42,282 nt of DNA from Phaeoceros laevis. Taxonomy: Eukaryota > Anthocerotophyta > Anthocerotopsida > Notothyladales. The position numbers and the translations under genes were made by a program. How positions within the stretch are numbered: position 1 is the stretch's first letter; each line of letters begins with the position of its first letter. Below the pieces are notes generated by a model. It was not told the DNA's origin and did not search any database. It was given only the letters and a program-made list of their open reading frames with translations. Positions 8,791 through 19,993 of this stretch are shown here, piece by piece. The stretch covers positions 124,406 through 166,687 of the forward strand of contig JBNGIQ010009323.1 in NCBI GenBank assembly GCA_049999765.1. Reading direction: 5' to 3'.

Positions 8791-10445
8791 CTAGGAGTTG
8801 CTCAGCTCATCCTGCAACCCGGCCTTTCGAGCTGTTATGATGGCAAATTTGATGAGACCTCGTCGGTACCCCTGAATCATGTAAGCCATGGCAATGGCAC
8901 CTCGGATGGTTGTCCAGCCTATGGTAAGACAACATTTCAGTAGGCAAGAAGACGAAGCATCTCCACAATTCGCCTCAAAAAGGGGGCCGAGAAAAGGAGC
9001 GTTACCTGACGTGGCAAGTCCAAACAACCCTTTCAGGCTTAAAGCTGATGCCACAACGGCTGGCCAAAACGGAGTGATCTTGTCCGACCAGTCATCAGAT
9101 CTCACATCCTGTTGACAAGGCTCAGGTTAAGTAAGTACCAAGTCTGATACTGACAGAGCAAGGTAGTAGTCACCCCAACTAAAAAATGACAAGAGTCCGA
9201 CTCACCAGTAAACCTGACCTTTGTGCCAGAGTCACATATTCCGAGGCTGAGCACCAAGCTGGCAGGTAGTAGGCATCGCAGATTTTGTCCAGCAGCTTCT
9301 ACTTCCATAAAAGTTGCAGAGTCAGTCTTTGAAAGGACACAGGGGCTTGGTTTGCCAGAGACCTGTCGAAGAGAGAATGGTGCAATGCCATGCCATGTAC
9401 CTTCTCACTTGCTGTTATCGATGTCTCTTCAGGCAAAAGCTCTCTGTGGCACCAAGTCACTATGATGATCTGGCCGCCAGGTGAGGTGACTCGAGCCAAC
9501 TCGTTAACAAACTGGGGAAAAAAAATCTTTTCAGCATCAACAAACAAAGCTTCTCTGTGCAGATAGAATGATCACATCCCAAATCCATAGCACAAACCTT
9601 CTGCTTGTCAGGCATGTGCTCCCCGCTCTCCATGGACCACACAAGATCAAACTCTCCTGCCGGAAAAGGCTGGTTCAGGGCATCCTCAACGTCGAAGGAT
9701 ACCTGTGACAGGCAAGCGGGCACAAGACTGCTTGAGTAAGGCCAGCGCTGGATAGTCAGAGCATAACGAGGTAACATTGTCAAACTCAGGTGCTGTTTAT
9801 TAGTGTACCTGGTTTCCCAGACCCTGCGAGGCAGTCAGCTCTGTGGCCCGCTTTGCTTGGACTGGGCTCAATGTGATGCCTTTCACTGTTGCCCCATACT
9901 TTCTTGCCAAATGGCGGGCACTGCCACCAATCCCACAGCCCACATCCAGCACAGTCTTGGGTTTCTTTCCTTCCTTGTCTGCACAGCGGCAATTGTGATT
10001 ATTGCAAATAGCACATCCAAGCTGGCAAGATTGTGAAAAAAGCAGAGGTTCACACTACAAGCAAAGGTGAATAAATGCCCAGCCAGCCATTGCGAGTGAG
10101 GACGTGGAATTCACCTGAAATTCCTGCCCATGACAAAGTCTCCTCGATCATTCGAATTTGGGCTTGCCTGTTCTCAGCGGCGGAGGAGCCCGTGAAGGAC
10201 CAAGACTGGCTGTCATAGTAACCGTGGTGCATATGTTCCCCCCACATGTCCTCCCAAACCTTGGACGAGGAGTCGTAAAATTTTGCGATGCCATCATTCA
10301 GCTCCGGAACAGTGCGTTGCTGCTGCGACACAGCAGCACACCGGCATTGGAGACTGCTGCTCATTCTGCGACCTTGCCAAGAATCCGACGATTTCGCGAG
10401 CCCCAACGGTCGAGAGAGAGCAGGCAGACTAGCTACCCTCATCAT
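8791..10445 (-). CDS. VTE4: Gamma-tocopherol methyltransferase
   Basis: Converts gamma- to alpha-tocopherol (and delta to beta) with S-adenosylmethionine in plastids. Seven exons join in phase: 10445-10115, 9978-9809, 9702-9598, 9511-9401, 9298-9206, 9108-9006 and 8918-8791, giving 346 residues. Residues 120-129 are the SAM-binding motif VLDVGCGIGG. Also typical are ELNDGIAKFYDSSSKVWE near the start of the mature enzyme, WSMESGEHMPDK, TWCHRE, the CDAYYLPAWCS segment, ITPFWPAV, and the end RGLIKFAIITARK. Residues 1-42, before the core, are Ser/Arg/Ala-rich, as expected for a plastid transit peptide. Two adjacent Met codons open the frame. Length and order match plant VTE4. The last intron border of exon 5 uses CTG|GTGAGT. 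Divergent from NRDE2 across about 330 bp. Confidence 0.93.
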
Positions 10446-10774
10446 CCCCGCAGCCAGCCGACAAAAACGGAATTCTGCCAGCTACTCAGAAACAGCCACA
10501 TGCAAACAAGGAATGCATCTCGCCGGAACTAGACTAGTGCTGCTACCACCCGCGCCAAGGCGCGAAACCAACACGAGATTCGCGGCCGGGCTCCAACATA
10601 CCTCCACGTCGCAGTGTACCGAAAGCGTGAAAGACAGTTCATCGTCGTGAGGACCACTAGATACTCTGTCGACGTTGACAGTTGTGTAGCATGAGTTTAT
10701 CAGGCTACATTAAATTAAAATGGCTCCCCAATTACTACAGAACATGGTACCCCACAGAACAGGTCTGAACACCC
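10446..10774. promoter_or_regulatory. Shared 5' region of VTE4 and NRDE2
   Basis: The two start codons face away from each other 329 bp apart, so both promoters must lie in or overlap this stretch. No clear TATA box is seen on either strand. The stretch next to NRDE2 is AT-richer (TACATTAAATTAAAATGG near 10704). Confidence 0.5.
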
Positions 10775-13700
10775 ATGGCAGACGACGAGGATGAACCTGG
10801 CGGTTCTGGGACCACAGCTCCCCGCCTTTTTCCCATCTTTCCTGGTGCGCAAAATGTCGGGACCGCAGCTGGAGCAGGTGGACACTCTCTGTTTCCGTCC
10901 TTCTCATCGGCCACTCCAGCTGGAGCTGTTTCCTCGCTGTTCCCCATCTCAGGAGCTGTAAGTTGGTTCCCTGCTGGTTCAATCCTCTGGACATATGCTA
11001 GCAATGTTCTCTTCGTCATTTGAGTGCTACTTCTTGCTTGAATTTTCGTATTGGTCGGCTGTTTTGGAGTCATTGACTGCCTTGGCTGGTGAACTCAGGA
11101 AAGCACGAGCTCCGCAACTCCCCAGCATGGTGCTCCGGTCTGGTTACAGAATGCCAGCTTCTCAGAGAGCCTTCTGCCTGCTCCGTCAGTGCCTGTATGG
11201 GAGGCAGAAGAGGACAAGGGCGAAGCTAAACCTGTTGAGCCTCCTGCGGTTGCCAGCTTAGAGGAGCCGGTGTCGGAAGATTCTTACGATTCGGCAGAGG
11301 ATCGACGGAAACGCAGGAAGAAGAAGCGAAGGAAACGGAGGCAAGAAGAGGAAAGGAAATCTAAAAGACATGGGAACAGGGGCAGCTATGTTGATGAAAA
11401 GGCCATCGGGTCTCTTGCAGGGTCTAAAGTGGAGAGGAAAGCTGCAGTTGTCTCCTGGGCTGATGGAAAGGTTGCTCAAAAGGAGTATTTCTTTGATGTC
11501 CGTGGGGACCGGGATAATCTGGCCTTTGGATCCCTTTACAGGTACTGGAATGTATTTTGAGGAATTAGGTTGTGCTTAGTGCTCTGAGTTGCGAACTGTC
11601 TCCTCACTTTCTTTACAGGTTGGATGTGGCACAGTATCGTCGTCATTGGACTGATGGAGCTGGAGATGGGATCTTCCTCTTCGGTAGTGGCAAAAAACGA
11701 AAATTTGACCTTGATGAGGATGAAGATGAAGGGCACCATTCAGGACTTCATAGTCGCTACTTTTATCCAAAAATTGTATCCTTGGAGAAGCAAGGCAATC
11801 TCAAACGACTTCGTATGCGTCCCAAAAAGTCGAAGGGCAAAACTCCAAATGCAGTTGCCGAGGCTGCATATGTTCCTCTGAAAGTAGAGGAAGACCAGAA
11901 GCTCCGATCAGAGATTCAGGAAAGTTGGGAAGACTCCATAAATCGAAAGACGAGGGAATTCAACCAGCTGACCCGCGAGAAAGAACATGATGAGTCTGTT
12001 TGGGTTGCCTTTGCCGAGTTCCAGGTACACTAGGCAGCATCTGCGTTAGGGCAATTTTTTTTTATTATGTTACCAGTCTGTTTTTTGTCTTTACGGACTA
12101 GTGGTGCTTGTTGCCAGGATGAAGTAATACAGTCATCTCACAAGAAAGCTGTCATACAGCAAGCAGTAGACAAGAAGATCTGTATACTAGAGAAGGCTCT
12201 TGAACAGCATCCTGATAGTGAAGACATACTTCTTCTCTATCTCCAAACATGTAAGATACGTATGGACGCTTCTGTTTTGGTTGCAAAATGGGAACAAGCT
12301 GTGCGGAAGCATACCGGAAGTGCCAGGATATGGAGGGAGTACATTCGATTTCAACGGGCACAGTTTTCACAGTTTTCTGTCTCTGCCATGCGGAAAGTGT
12401 ACTCACAAGCCCTACATGCATTAGTTGCTAACCGGAACCAGCTACGGTCCAGGGTAGGTTCATTGTACTGTGGACCAGAAGATTTTTTTTCTTTCCATTT
12501 TAGGGTGTTACAGGCTCAGGTCTAAACCTTTTGTCATGACTGGGTGCAGGAAGTTCGGGAGGGAACCAATAGGCAACAGTTCATCGATTCTGAACAGTTA
12601 CTTGTGTCTATTTTCTTCGACTACGCCAGATTCGAGTGGCAAACTGGTCACCATGAGCTAGCAATTGGCATGCTCCAGGCACAGATTGAGTACTCCTTGT
12701 TTGTTCCTCCAATCCAGCTTAGTGAGAGCAACAAAAAAAGACTGTTTGAGGCCTTTTGGGACAGTGGTGCTGCACGGGTTGGGGAGGAAGGTGCTTTAGG
12801 CTGGGCTCTCTGGCTAGAAAAAGAGGAAGAACAACTACAGATGGCAAAGATGACTGATGTGGATGATTTGCCAGTGCAAGAAGGAGAGGTTGGGGGTTGG
12901 ACAGGTTGGTCAGTGCCCGTGACTGAGGAGGCCGGTGTGTCAAGGTCTGCTGATGAAGAACTAGACACAACTGGGGACGATGTGGAGGATATGCAAGTGG
13001 AAGATGTTCCAGAAGAGGAGGATGAGGCTTCTTTGCTTGAGAGGTTGGGATTGAGCTTAGATCTTGAGAAGGAAGTCCAAGTAGATGATCCAAGTGTCTG
13101 GCAAAGATGGGCAGAGGAAGAGACTAGGCGAGACAGTGGCCAATGGGCCCCAGTTCGGAGAAATGCCGGTATGTGTGCCGACAAGATGTTACTCGTTTAG
13201 AAACGGTAGATGCCTTCCACGTCTATTACTGCAACGCACATTGTCTTGATTAGAAAATATCGATATGCATGATGCTTTTGCTCAGATCTCCTGCTTGGTT
13301 GGCTACTAAATTGCTCTGTTTTTCTTACAAGAAGATGATCATACTTCTTAGATTCCTTTGCCATTGGACTGGTAGGTTTGACAGTCCTGATAATTGAATC
13401 TGCTTACGGCTTGTTTCTGAATGAAGAGCAGAGAATGGTCAACTCATTGATGAACTGGACACCGAGGATGAGAATTTAGAGCGAATGGTCTTATTTGAGG
13501 ACATCAGGGAGATTCTCTTTTCTCTTGATACGGAGCAGGGCCGTTTCGGCTTAGTTGGTCAATCTGTTGACCTTTGTGAAGGGCCTCTACGTCAATGGTG
13601 CGTGGTCTTTGATGTTCAATCTTCTTTGTGAGTTTCATCAAGGCTAGACTTGGGTACTGGGTTTGTGGAGAAACGCTTTGTCAAGTTTTGCCGATTTGCT

Positions 13701-15662
13701 GTGTTAGGTGCTGTTCAAATTTGTGTCTGTTCAAAGGACGATGGGACGCTGTGGAGAGTCTGTCATCTTCGGTCCTATTAGAGCTTTTGGACTTGGATCA
13801 CAATGGAGAAGATATGCGGGAGGACAGTGTTTTCTTGGAGAAACTAGTCGGAGGCAAAGATTGGTATCAGCAGTCTGAAGGACGGAGTGATTTTGTTCAA
13901 AACCTTCTTGGATTGGTGAGGCCAATTTTTTTGCATCATAAGGGGCTACTGGAAGCTGTGTTGAAGACAGAGAGCATAGCAGCCGCTGTTAAGGGCCATG
14001 ATGTCAAACAGTCCGAAAATGCGGCACGGGGTTTAGCAAAGCGGCTCCTGAAGAGTAATCGCCAGGTTACTTACGTTCCCTTGTTTTTGTAGCTCGAGTG
14101 CATCTAACTATTTTATAAGGTGTTTTGACTTCTGTCCCGTTACAATGACAGGATCATTTGCTACTGGGAGTATATGGGTGCCTGGAAGCTTCTTGTGGAA
14201 ATATTGAAGTGGCACGAAAAGTTTTTGATACCACTCTTACTTCGCTCTCTGCACTTACCCATGTAAGCTCCTTATTTTGAGTGTACATGTTGAAGTCGTG
14301 ACGCAATCTCCTTGTCCCTGTTTGCAGTTTTCGTAGGACCTCGTGCATTTTGAGGCTGCTTTTATGCTTTGCTTGTCCCAGACATGAAGGCAGCTGGTTT
14401 GTCACTCCTTTTTGTTCACCTGTGAAGTGTCTGTTCAGGATGCACAGCTCGATGCCCCTATTCTGTATCTTGCGTATGCGGACATCGAATTCACCCAGCT
14501 CAACATGGAGGCAGTTCCAAAAAGTGCACAAGTTGGCAACCAACGGTTGTTTCACATTCTCTGCTTTGCTGGAGCTGGAGGAACCTTTTCTCCGTTCGCT
14601 GGCTCTTCTGCAGTGTCAAGTTCACTGTTGCTGAGAGCTCAAAGAGGCTTTACCGAGCAAATGCAAAGGGTCAGAGAGTCTTGCCATGGAGCTGAATTGA
14701 CTGAGAGAGGAGCTGCCACAATAGCATGTGCAGCAATGCTTGAGTTGGTGCGGTCAGGCTGGGAAGCGGCTGCCACTGTTTTTGAGGAAGGGCTAGCAAT
14801 GACATTACCTGGTACTCCCTCGTAACAACCTTTGATGCTTGTAGTATGTAACAATTGCACGGCTGCTTATATCAGACGGGTTTTGCAGTGAAAAGACAAC
14901 GAAGTTTGGAATGTGAGAAGCTTGTGGAACGATACGTTAGAATGCTGGAAGTTGAGAGGCAGCATGTCAAGCCAGCTCATGTGCGCCGAGTTGTTCATCG
15001 AGGTCTCGTACAGTACCCGCTCAATCCTAGAGTCCTCCAGTCATATGTACGCCATAGTGGTCTTATCAGCAACCTTCGGCGGGTTTTTGATGATGAAATG
15101 AGTAGGTGAGTGCCCTTCTGGGAGTTTTTTTTCTGTGTGCGGGTTTACTCTTGTTGTTTTTGTGTTGGTTTCTGTCTTATGGACCTGTGATCTCTGCAGA
15201 TCCCCGTCAACATTGTTGGGGCTGTCTGCACTGGCTTGCGAGCTGGGACGGCCCTCATCGGCTCATAGGATTCACAGTCTGCTTGAGAGGGCCTTGGAGC
15301 GTAGCGAAACAGAGCAGTCAGTTGTGCTTTGGCGGTTGTACCTAGCATACGAGCTAGAAGTAGCTGCCAATACGGATGCCGCCCGTCGAATATTTTTTCG
15401 TGCAATCCATGCTTGCCCCTGGTATGTGCTCGAAAACGTCTTGAAGTTCTTTTGGAAGCCTGCTTGTTGCCAGTTCTGTCGGAGTGTGACCTCAATCAAT
15501 TGTTTGAAACCCAGGTCAAAGACTTTGTGGATGGATGGTTTTACCAAGCTCAGATCCGTGCTGAGTGCAAAAGAGCAATCAGAGTTTTTAGACATCATGA
15601 GGGACAAGGAATTGAGGATCCGCACCGACATTTATGAAATCCTCCTCGAGCAGGCTGCGTAG
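10775..15662 (+). CDS. NRDE2: NRDE2 homologue, HAT-repeat RNA surveillance factor
   Basis: Twelve exons: 10775-10957, 11099-11541, 11619-12024, 12118-12453, 12550-13168, 13432-13590, 13737-14065, 14152-14262, 14439-14811, 14889-15105, 15200-15421, 15515-15662, for 1,181 residues. NRDE2 proteins act in the nucleus in nuclear RNAi and RNA quality control with the MTR4 helicase. Seen here: a Lys/Arg-rich tract after exon 2 (RRKRRKKKRRKRR), the NRDE-2 signature near residues 311-344 (SWEDSINRKTREFNQL and VWVAFAEFQ), acidic segments in exon 5, repeated half-TPR helices (IWREYIRFQ, LWRLYLAYE), and a very conserved C-terminus (ACPWSKTLWMDGF, MRDKELRIRTDIYEILL). The exon 6 donor is uncertain: the in-frame choice C|GTCAAT is weak, whereas the stronger TG|GTGCGT would break frame. 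Ends 120 bp from the convergent coiled-coil gene. Confidence 0.92.
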
Positions 15663-15782
15663 TCAGGTGACAGCCAGATACTTTTGGATGTACTATTTTA
15701 GGGAGGGGACATTTCCTCATCAATTATGCAGATGTAGGTGGTCACAGGCGTATTTTTTTTAACTCATGGCACCGTGATGCTC

Positions 15783-18250
15783 TTAGTCGTCTGCTAAGAA
15801 TTCGCAGCTACAAATGTGTTCCACAAACTCGTCACAAAGCGAGCCAAGTTCCCGTCCAACGTCATCAAGAACAGCTTCCAAAATCATCTCCGTAAGCCTG
15901 CAGAGCCAAGGCCATGATTACGGCAACGTCCTGGCCATCCCACGGTCAATCAAACATTCGTCTGCCTTACCAAGTGTTGGCTTTCCTTTCCTCGTCCACT
16001 TTCGTGCTGCCTCCTGCCAAACAATCGAATTCTTAGAATATGAAGACGTCAACCCCTGAACGACGACGGCGAAGGAAGTAGAAAACTAGCAATCAGCAGT
16101 TTTTACCTTCTTTAACAGGTTCAAAGATCCCATTGGGTGAACTTTGCCCTGCCCTTTCGTCAGCTGCACATAAAATGTTCCGCCTAATTAACATTCTAGA
16201 CACAGCTCTGGCATATGACAAAACGAGCTGGACGCTTACCTCTGTGAGACCTGGGATTTGCGTATTCATTGGAAGGAGACGTAGTGTTGCTAAAAGAGAA
16301 CGCGTCATGCTGCCGGTGGCCATGGACTGCTTCCTCCATCTCTGGGTTGAGCCACTTTCGCCTTAAACTATCCTCCTGTGCAAGGCAGGGATAGGAGACC
16401 ACAGGAATGACATGCCGAACTCTAAACAATTCATACAACTAGGGTCCAATAAACCAGAGTAAAAGATCTTTAAAACTCAACAAATGCTCACAATGTTCTG
16501 GACCTCTGACACATGATTTAGCAGTGGAGGTATCCAGCTTGGGGGATGGGCCTGGCGATCCCAGTGAGTGCCTCCTGTGTCTGCTACGGTTTCCTGAGCC
16601 ACCCACTGGGACAAAAAAAAATTTACACATAAGTAACACAGTACAGATCTCCAGGTAGTGTACCAAAACCAGAATACACAGGTCCAACTGTACTTGACTG
16701 CCGGACTGCCAGTGGGCAGGATCATTTCCAAGTTCACATTCCAAATCAATTTCTGACAAAAGAGGTTCCTCAGATTTGCCAAAGCTCCTACAGTGCCATT
16801 TCTTTCCTTCTCAGAACACATTCTTTGGTCCCAATCTTAGCAATAAAACGACTATCTGGCAGAACGGTCAACAGCCAGGAAATGTCTAATATCAAAGGCT
16901 TCGCACTAGTAATAATCCAAAGTAGTGCTGGTGCTTGGAACACTGTCATACCTTTGAAAAGAACAGCTCTTATAATCTCTGGGCGGTGAGCAGACTGGAA
17001 CCCGACAGACAGGTCCCCAAAAAACTGGTTAGTCGCCAGAACTTGACAAAAGCTGATATATGAATGCATTCCACATGGGAAAAAACCTTGAAAGTGAATG
17101 TCATACCGTTATCCTTTCTGCTTGGTGTAAGGGGTCGTCTTAGTGGCAGTATCACATAAGATGAGATATTCGTGTCTGGTTGTCTCTTGGAAGAAGACTT
17201 CCTAACATGGCCAAAATTGCTCTCTGAACTGACGGATGCTCGCTGAGGGGGAACATCGCTCTTCGAAGTAAGCGATCTGGACACAATGCTTTTCACGAGT
17301 CTGCCAGGTTGCCCCACCCGATCGTCCTCCAACCGGTTGTCAATCTCCAGAGTCAGACTTGTCGCTTTGCTGTCAGTTTTCGATGGCTTCCCTCTAACAC
17401 GACCCTGAAGCCAAGTGATCACCGTGTTGAAAGTAGTCCCAGCTGACTCTGTAACCATCTCATGGACAGGAGGGTCATGATTCACTTCAAGGTCAACCAT
17501 CACTTTGTTTCCCGGATCACCCCGACTATCCTCTTCAACGGGGCTGGGACCTGTACTAGCTCGCTCTCCACCTATCATCCCATACGTAATGAGCTTCAGT
17601 AACTGTTGCTGCAAAATGTTCTGACAGAAGAATCACACAGCTCCAGCTATTCAGGGTGATTCACACACCTCTATACAGGAATGGATCATTGCAAACATCA
17701 CATCAAGAGCTTCCAACTGCCGGGTGCTTGGCAGAACCACAATTTCATGCAAACGACAAAAAAATGGCCTTCCAAGAAAGTAAAAACACAAAGCAAACTA
17801 CAGTACCTGCTCCCGCTGGCTTTCCTGCAACTGCTGCATAAAGAATTTCTGCTCTTTCAACTGTCTCTCCACCCCCTCAAAGCTATCCTGTTGTTTTACA
17901 ATCCTACCAAGTCGGTGACATCCACCAGACCCCTGCATTTGCATTTGCATGCGCATCTGTATCAACGCCCCCGGAGTTGCCAGCCACTCCTCAGGACCAT
18001 CCAGACACGAAAGCATGCTTCGCTCAATGTCCCGCCGGGCCATGGACGCAAACGCTGCAAATCGCTGCTCCCTGGACTGCATGAGTGAAACCAGCTTCCC
18101 CTTGAACCTACTGCTCCCGTACGGATCTGCTGTTCCCCCATTCCGAACTTGCCATGTGCCGCCAGAATCATGACGAACACTCATTCTCCTCACTTTCGTA
18201 TGAGTTCCAGCACCGATGACACCTTGGCCCTTGTTCTCCGGCCTCTCCAA
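15783..18250 (-). CDS. Conserved Gln-rich coiled-coil protein of unknown function
   Basis: Nine exons join in phase: 18250-17807, 17608-17107, 17041-16952, 16809-16694, 16605-16504, 16375-16240, 16163-16107, 16013-15971 and 15897-15783, giving about 534 residues. I do not recognise a named family. The N-terminal 150 residues look highly constrained: DPYGSSRFKGKLVSLMQ, AAFASMARRDIERSML, DGPEEWLATPGALIQ, then alternating Met/Gln and a helical SFEGVERQLKEQKFFMQQL. The middle is Ser/Pro-rich and probably disordered. The last exon encodes a compact acidic helix pair (MILEAVLDDVGRELG, CDEFVEHICSCEF). No signal peptide or membrane segment. Borders of exons 4 and 5 each have an alternative (for example donor 16513 instead of 16504). 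Divergent from OSTC over about 150 bp. Confidence 0.78.
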
Positions 18251-18400
18251 TTGGCAGCAGGAGTAACTACTAGTCTAGTGACCGGAACTTCCCGGTCACA
18301 CCGCAAATTATAGGTTTCTTGTCTACTTCAGATGGTTGGATCCATTCCAAGAGTGCAAACCCAAGCTCTGTGAGGAAGGCGAGGAACACGAGGCGTGGAA
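18251..18400. promoter_or_regulatory. Short divergent promoter between the coiled-coil gene and OSTC
   Basis: Only 150 bp separates the two start codons, so their transcription start regions must nearly touch. No TATA box is evident on either strand, which fits a housekeeping divergent promoter. Confidence 0.5.
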
Positions 18401-18859
18401 ATGGCGGACCCCTTGCAAATTCTTCTGCGGATCCCGTATCGAGCTCTGCGAGTGCCGCGGCTACGGCTCAAGGCGCCGGGTGTGGCATTACCCTCTTCAT
18501 CAACGGTGTTCGGAATTGTGTTGTTCACCTACTTTTTGGTGGTGTCGGGCTTCGTGTACGACGTGATTGTGGAGCCTCCAGGCATCGGTAGTAGACAGGA
18601 TCCCATCACAGGAGCCATCCGACCGCTGGTGTTTCTGCCAGGCCGGGTGAACGGGCAATACATCATAGAGGGTCTTTCTTCCGGTTTTATGTTTGTGCTG
18701 GGAGGACTGGGGCTCATCTTGGTGGACTTGGCTGCGGACAAGACAAGGGCACGCAGTGTGCGGCTCACTTTTGTGCTGGCAGGAGCTGCATTTGTCGCCA
18801 TTGCTTACACCATGAGCATCTTGTTCATCAGAATCAAGATACCGGGGTACTTGCACTGA
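18401..18859 (+). CDS. OSTC: Oligosaccharyltransferase complex subunit OSTC/OST3-like
   Basis: A single-exon gene of 152 residues starting at ATG 18401 (an in-frame GTG just upstream is not needed). OSTC is a small membrane subunit of the ER oligosaccharyltransferase that carries out N-glycosylation at the translocon. Seen: IPYRALRVPRLRLK at the cytosolic N-terminus, three hydrophobic segments (about 35-55, 92-111, 121-143), the hallmark DVIVEPP (54-60), RVNGQYIIEG (82-91) and the C-terminal IKIPGYLH. Length and order match animal and plant OSTC. No intron is needed within the coding part. Confidence 0.95.
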   Translation: MADPLQILLRIPYRALRVPRLRLKAPGVALPSSSTVFGIVLFTYFLVVSGFVYDVIVEPPGIGSRQDPITGAIRPLVFLPGRVNGQYIIEGLSSGFMFVLGGLGLILVDLAADKTRARSVRLTFVLAGAAFVAIAYTMSILFIRIKIPGYLH

Positions 18860-19833
18860 GATGTGCGGTATCCACTTTATCGCTTTGCCTCGGGTTTAGG
18901 TCAGGAGCACGCATGCTTGTTTTGTTTCCTCAGGCAGTGAAGGATCTAGATTTGGCGGGCTCATTGTTAGAAAAGATGGACTAGCTGTAGTCGGTTCGCG
19001 AAGAGTGATGTCTGTGTTTCACTTCTGTCCAGTTGTGATAGGGTAGGTCAGTTGCCGGGACCAGCTGACGAGCTCTAGATTGTGCAAGGTTGTGAGACCA
19101 AGGGATGAATGGGCTGCAGCTCTAGAAGAGAACATGGATCCCTGTATCTCGAGGCGGTGGATTACCACGTTTCTCATAGTCCAAAAGGACAGCACTTTCT
19201 TGTGTCAACGGTGCAGCAAAATTTGCAGACCTCTACCGGATTATGGCTACAGACGCAAAGCCTTGGATGCCGAGTTTCTCTCCAATAGTTGTAGACCGAT
19301 TGCATTGTCTTGACCATATCCGAGCAGTGACTTCGGGGGCTTCAAACCCTCGAGGCGTGGTGTTCTCCAGCATCTTTTTTATCAAGTGGAGAGCAGGTAA
19401 TCGTTGGCTAAGAGTGTCGATCTTACTCTTATTTCAGATGCCAGATTAGGGGGAAAACCCTAATCCTTGAAGCTCCTTCTTGCAGATTGGCATCTGAAAG
19501 TAGAGCAACTTCTGAGCAAGAGCTGTGCCAGCCTATGTGACAATGGCACCTGCAAAAACTCATTGAATCGCCACCATGGATATGGGATACCTGATGAGTC
19601 AGCTGACATCCGAAGCTTCGGAATGTCGAGATCTGGCAAGCAGATTGGAATACTATAACGGGGATGCTAACTGACAGTCAGCGCGGCAATCGGGATCTAG
19701 AATATCACATTTATTTTGTCATCATCAAGCGCCGTCAAAATTTGAAGTTGCAAGAGCACTGTTCACTGACTTGGAGGGAGCGAGCTGCTGAGTGGACGAA
19801 AGTTTTGCCATATCAGCAAGTCGGCGTTCCAGG
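18860..19833. other. OSTC 3' region and WEE1 upstream region
   Basis: No convincing gene. The short frames here do not resemble proteins and lack splice support. The 3' untranslated region of OSTC and the distal promoter of WEE1 must lie in this stretch. Confidence 0.5.
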
Positions 19834-19881
19834 TATAAAGCCCCGCCTTTCTCACATTCGAATTGCTTTCTTCTTCCCGCC
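19834..19881 (+). promoter_or_regulatory. WEE1 core promoter: TATA box and E2F-like site
   Basis: TATAAAG at 19834-19840 lies 154 bp before the chosen ATG. TTCCCGCC at 19874-19881 matches the E2F consensus core (TTSSCGC) and lies just after the expected transcription start. Plant S/G2 cell-cycle genes are often E2F targets, so both elements fit WEE1. The TATA box also argues against starting translation further upstream. Confidence 0.55.
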
Positions 19882-19993
19882 TACCATTCTGGAGTTTCTC
19901 TCCCGGCTCTCGCCTCTGCCCGAGGACTGTCCAGTCTGTCCTGTTCCTGCGGCATTGAAGCCTTTTCTGTGCGGTTCTTGCGGTCATGAGCTG

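Noticed and set aside
18319-18591. Other frames overlapping the start of OSTC
   Set aside because: OSTC itself is unambiguous in the third frame; these are shadows.
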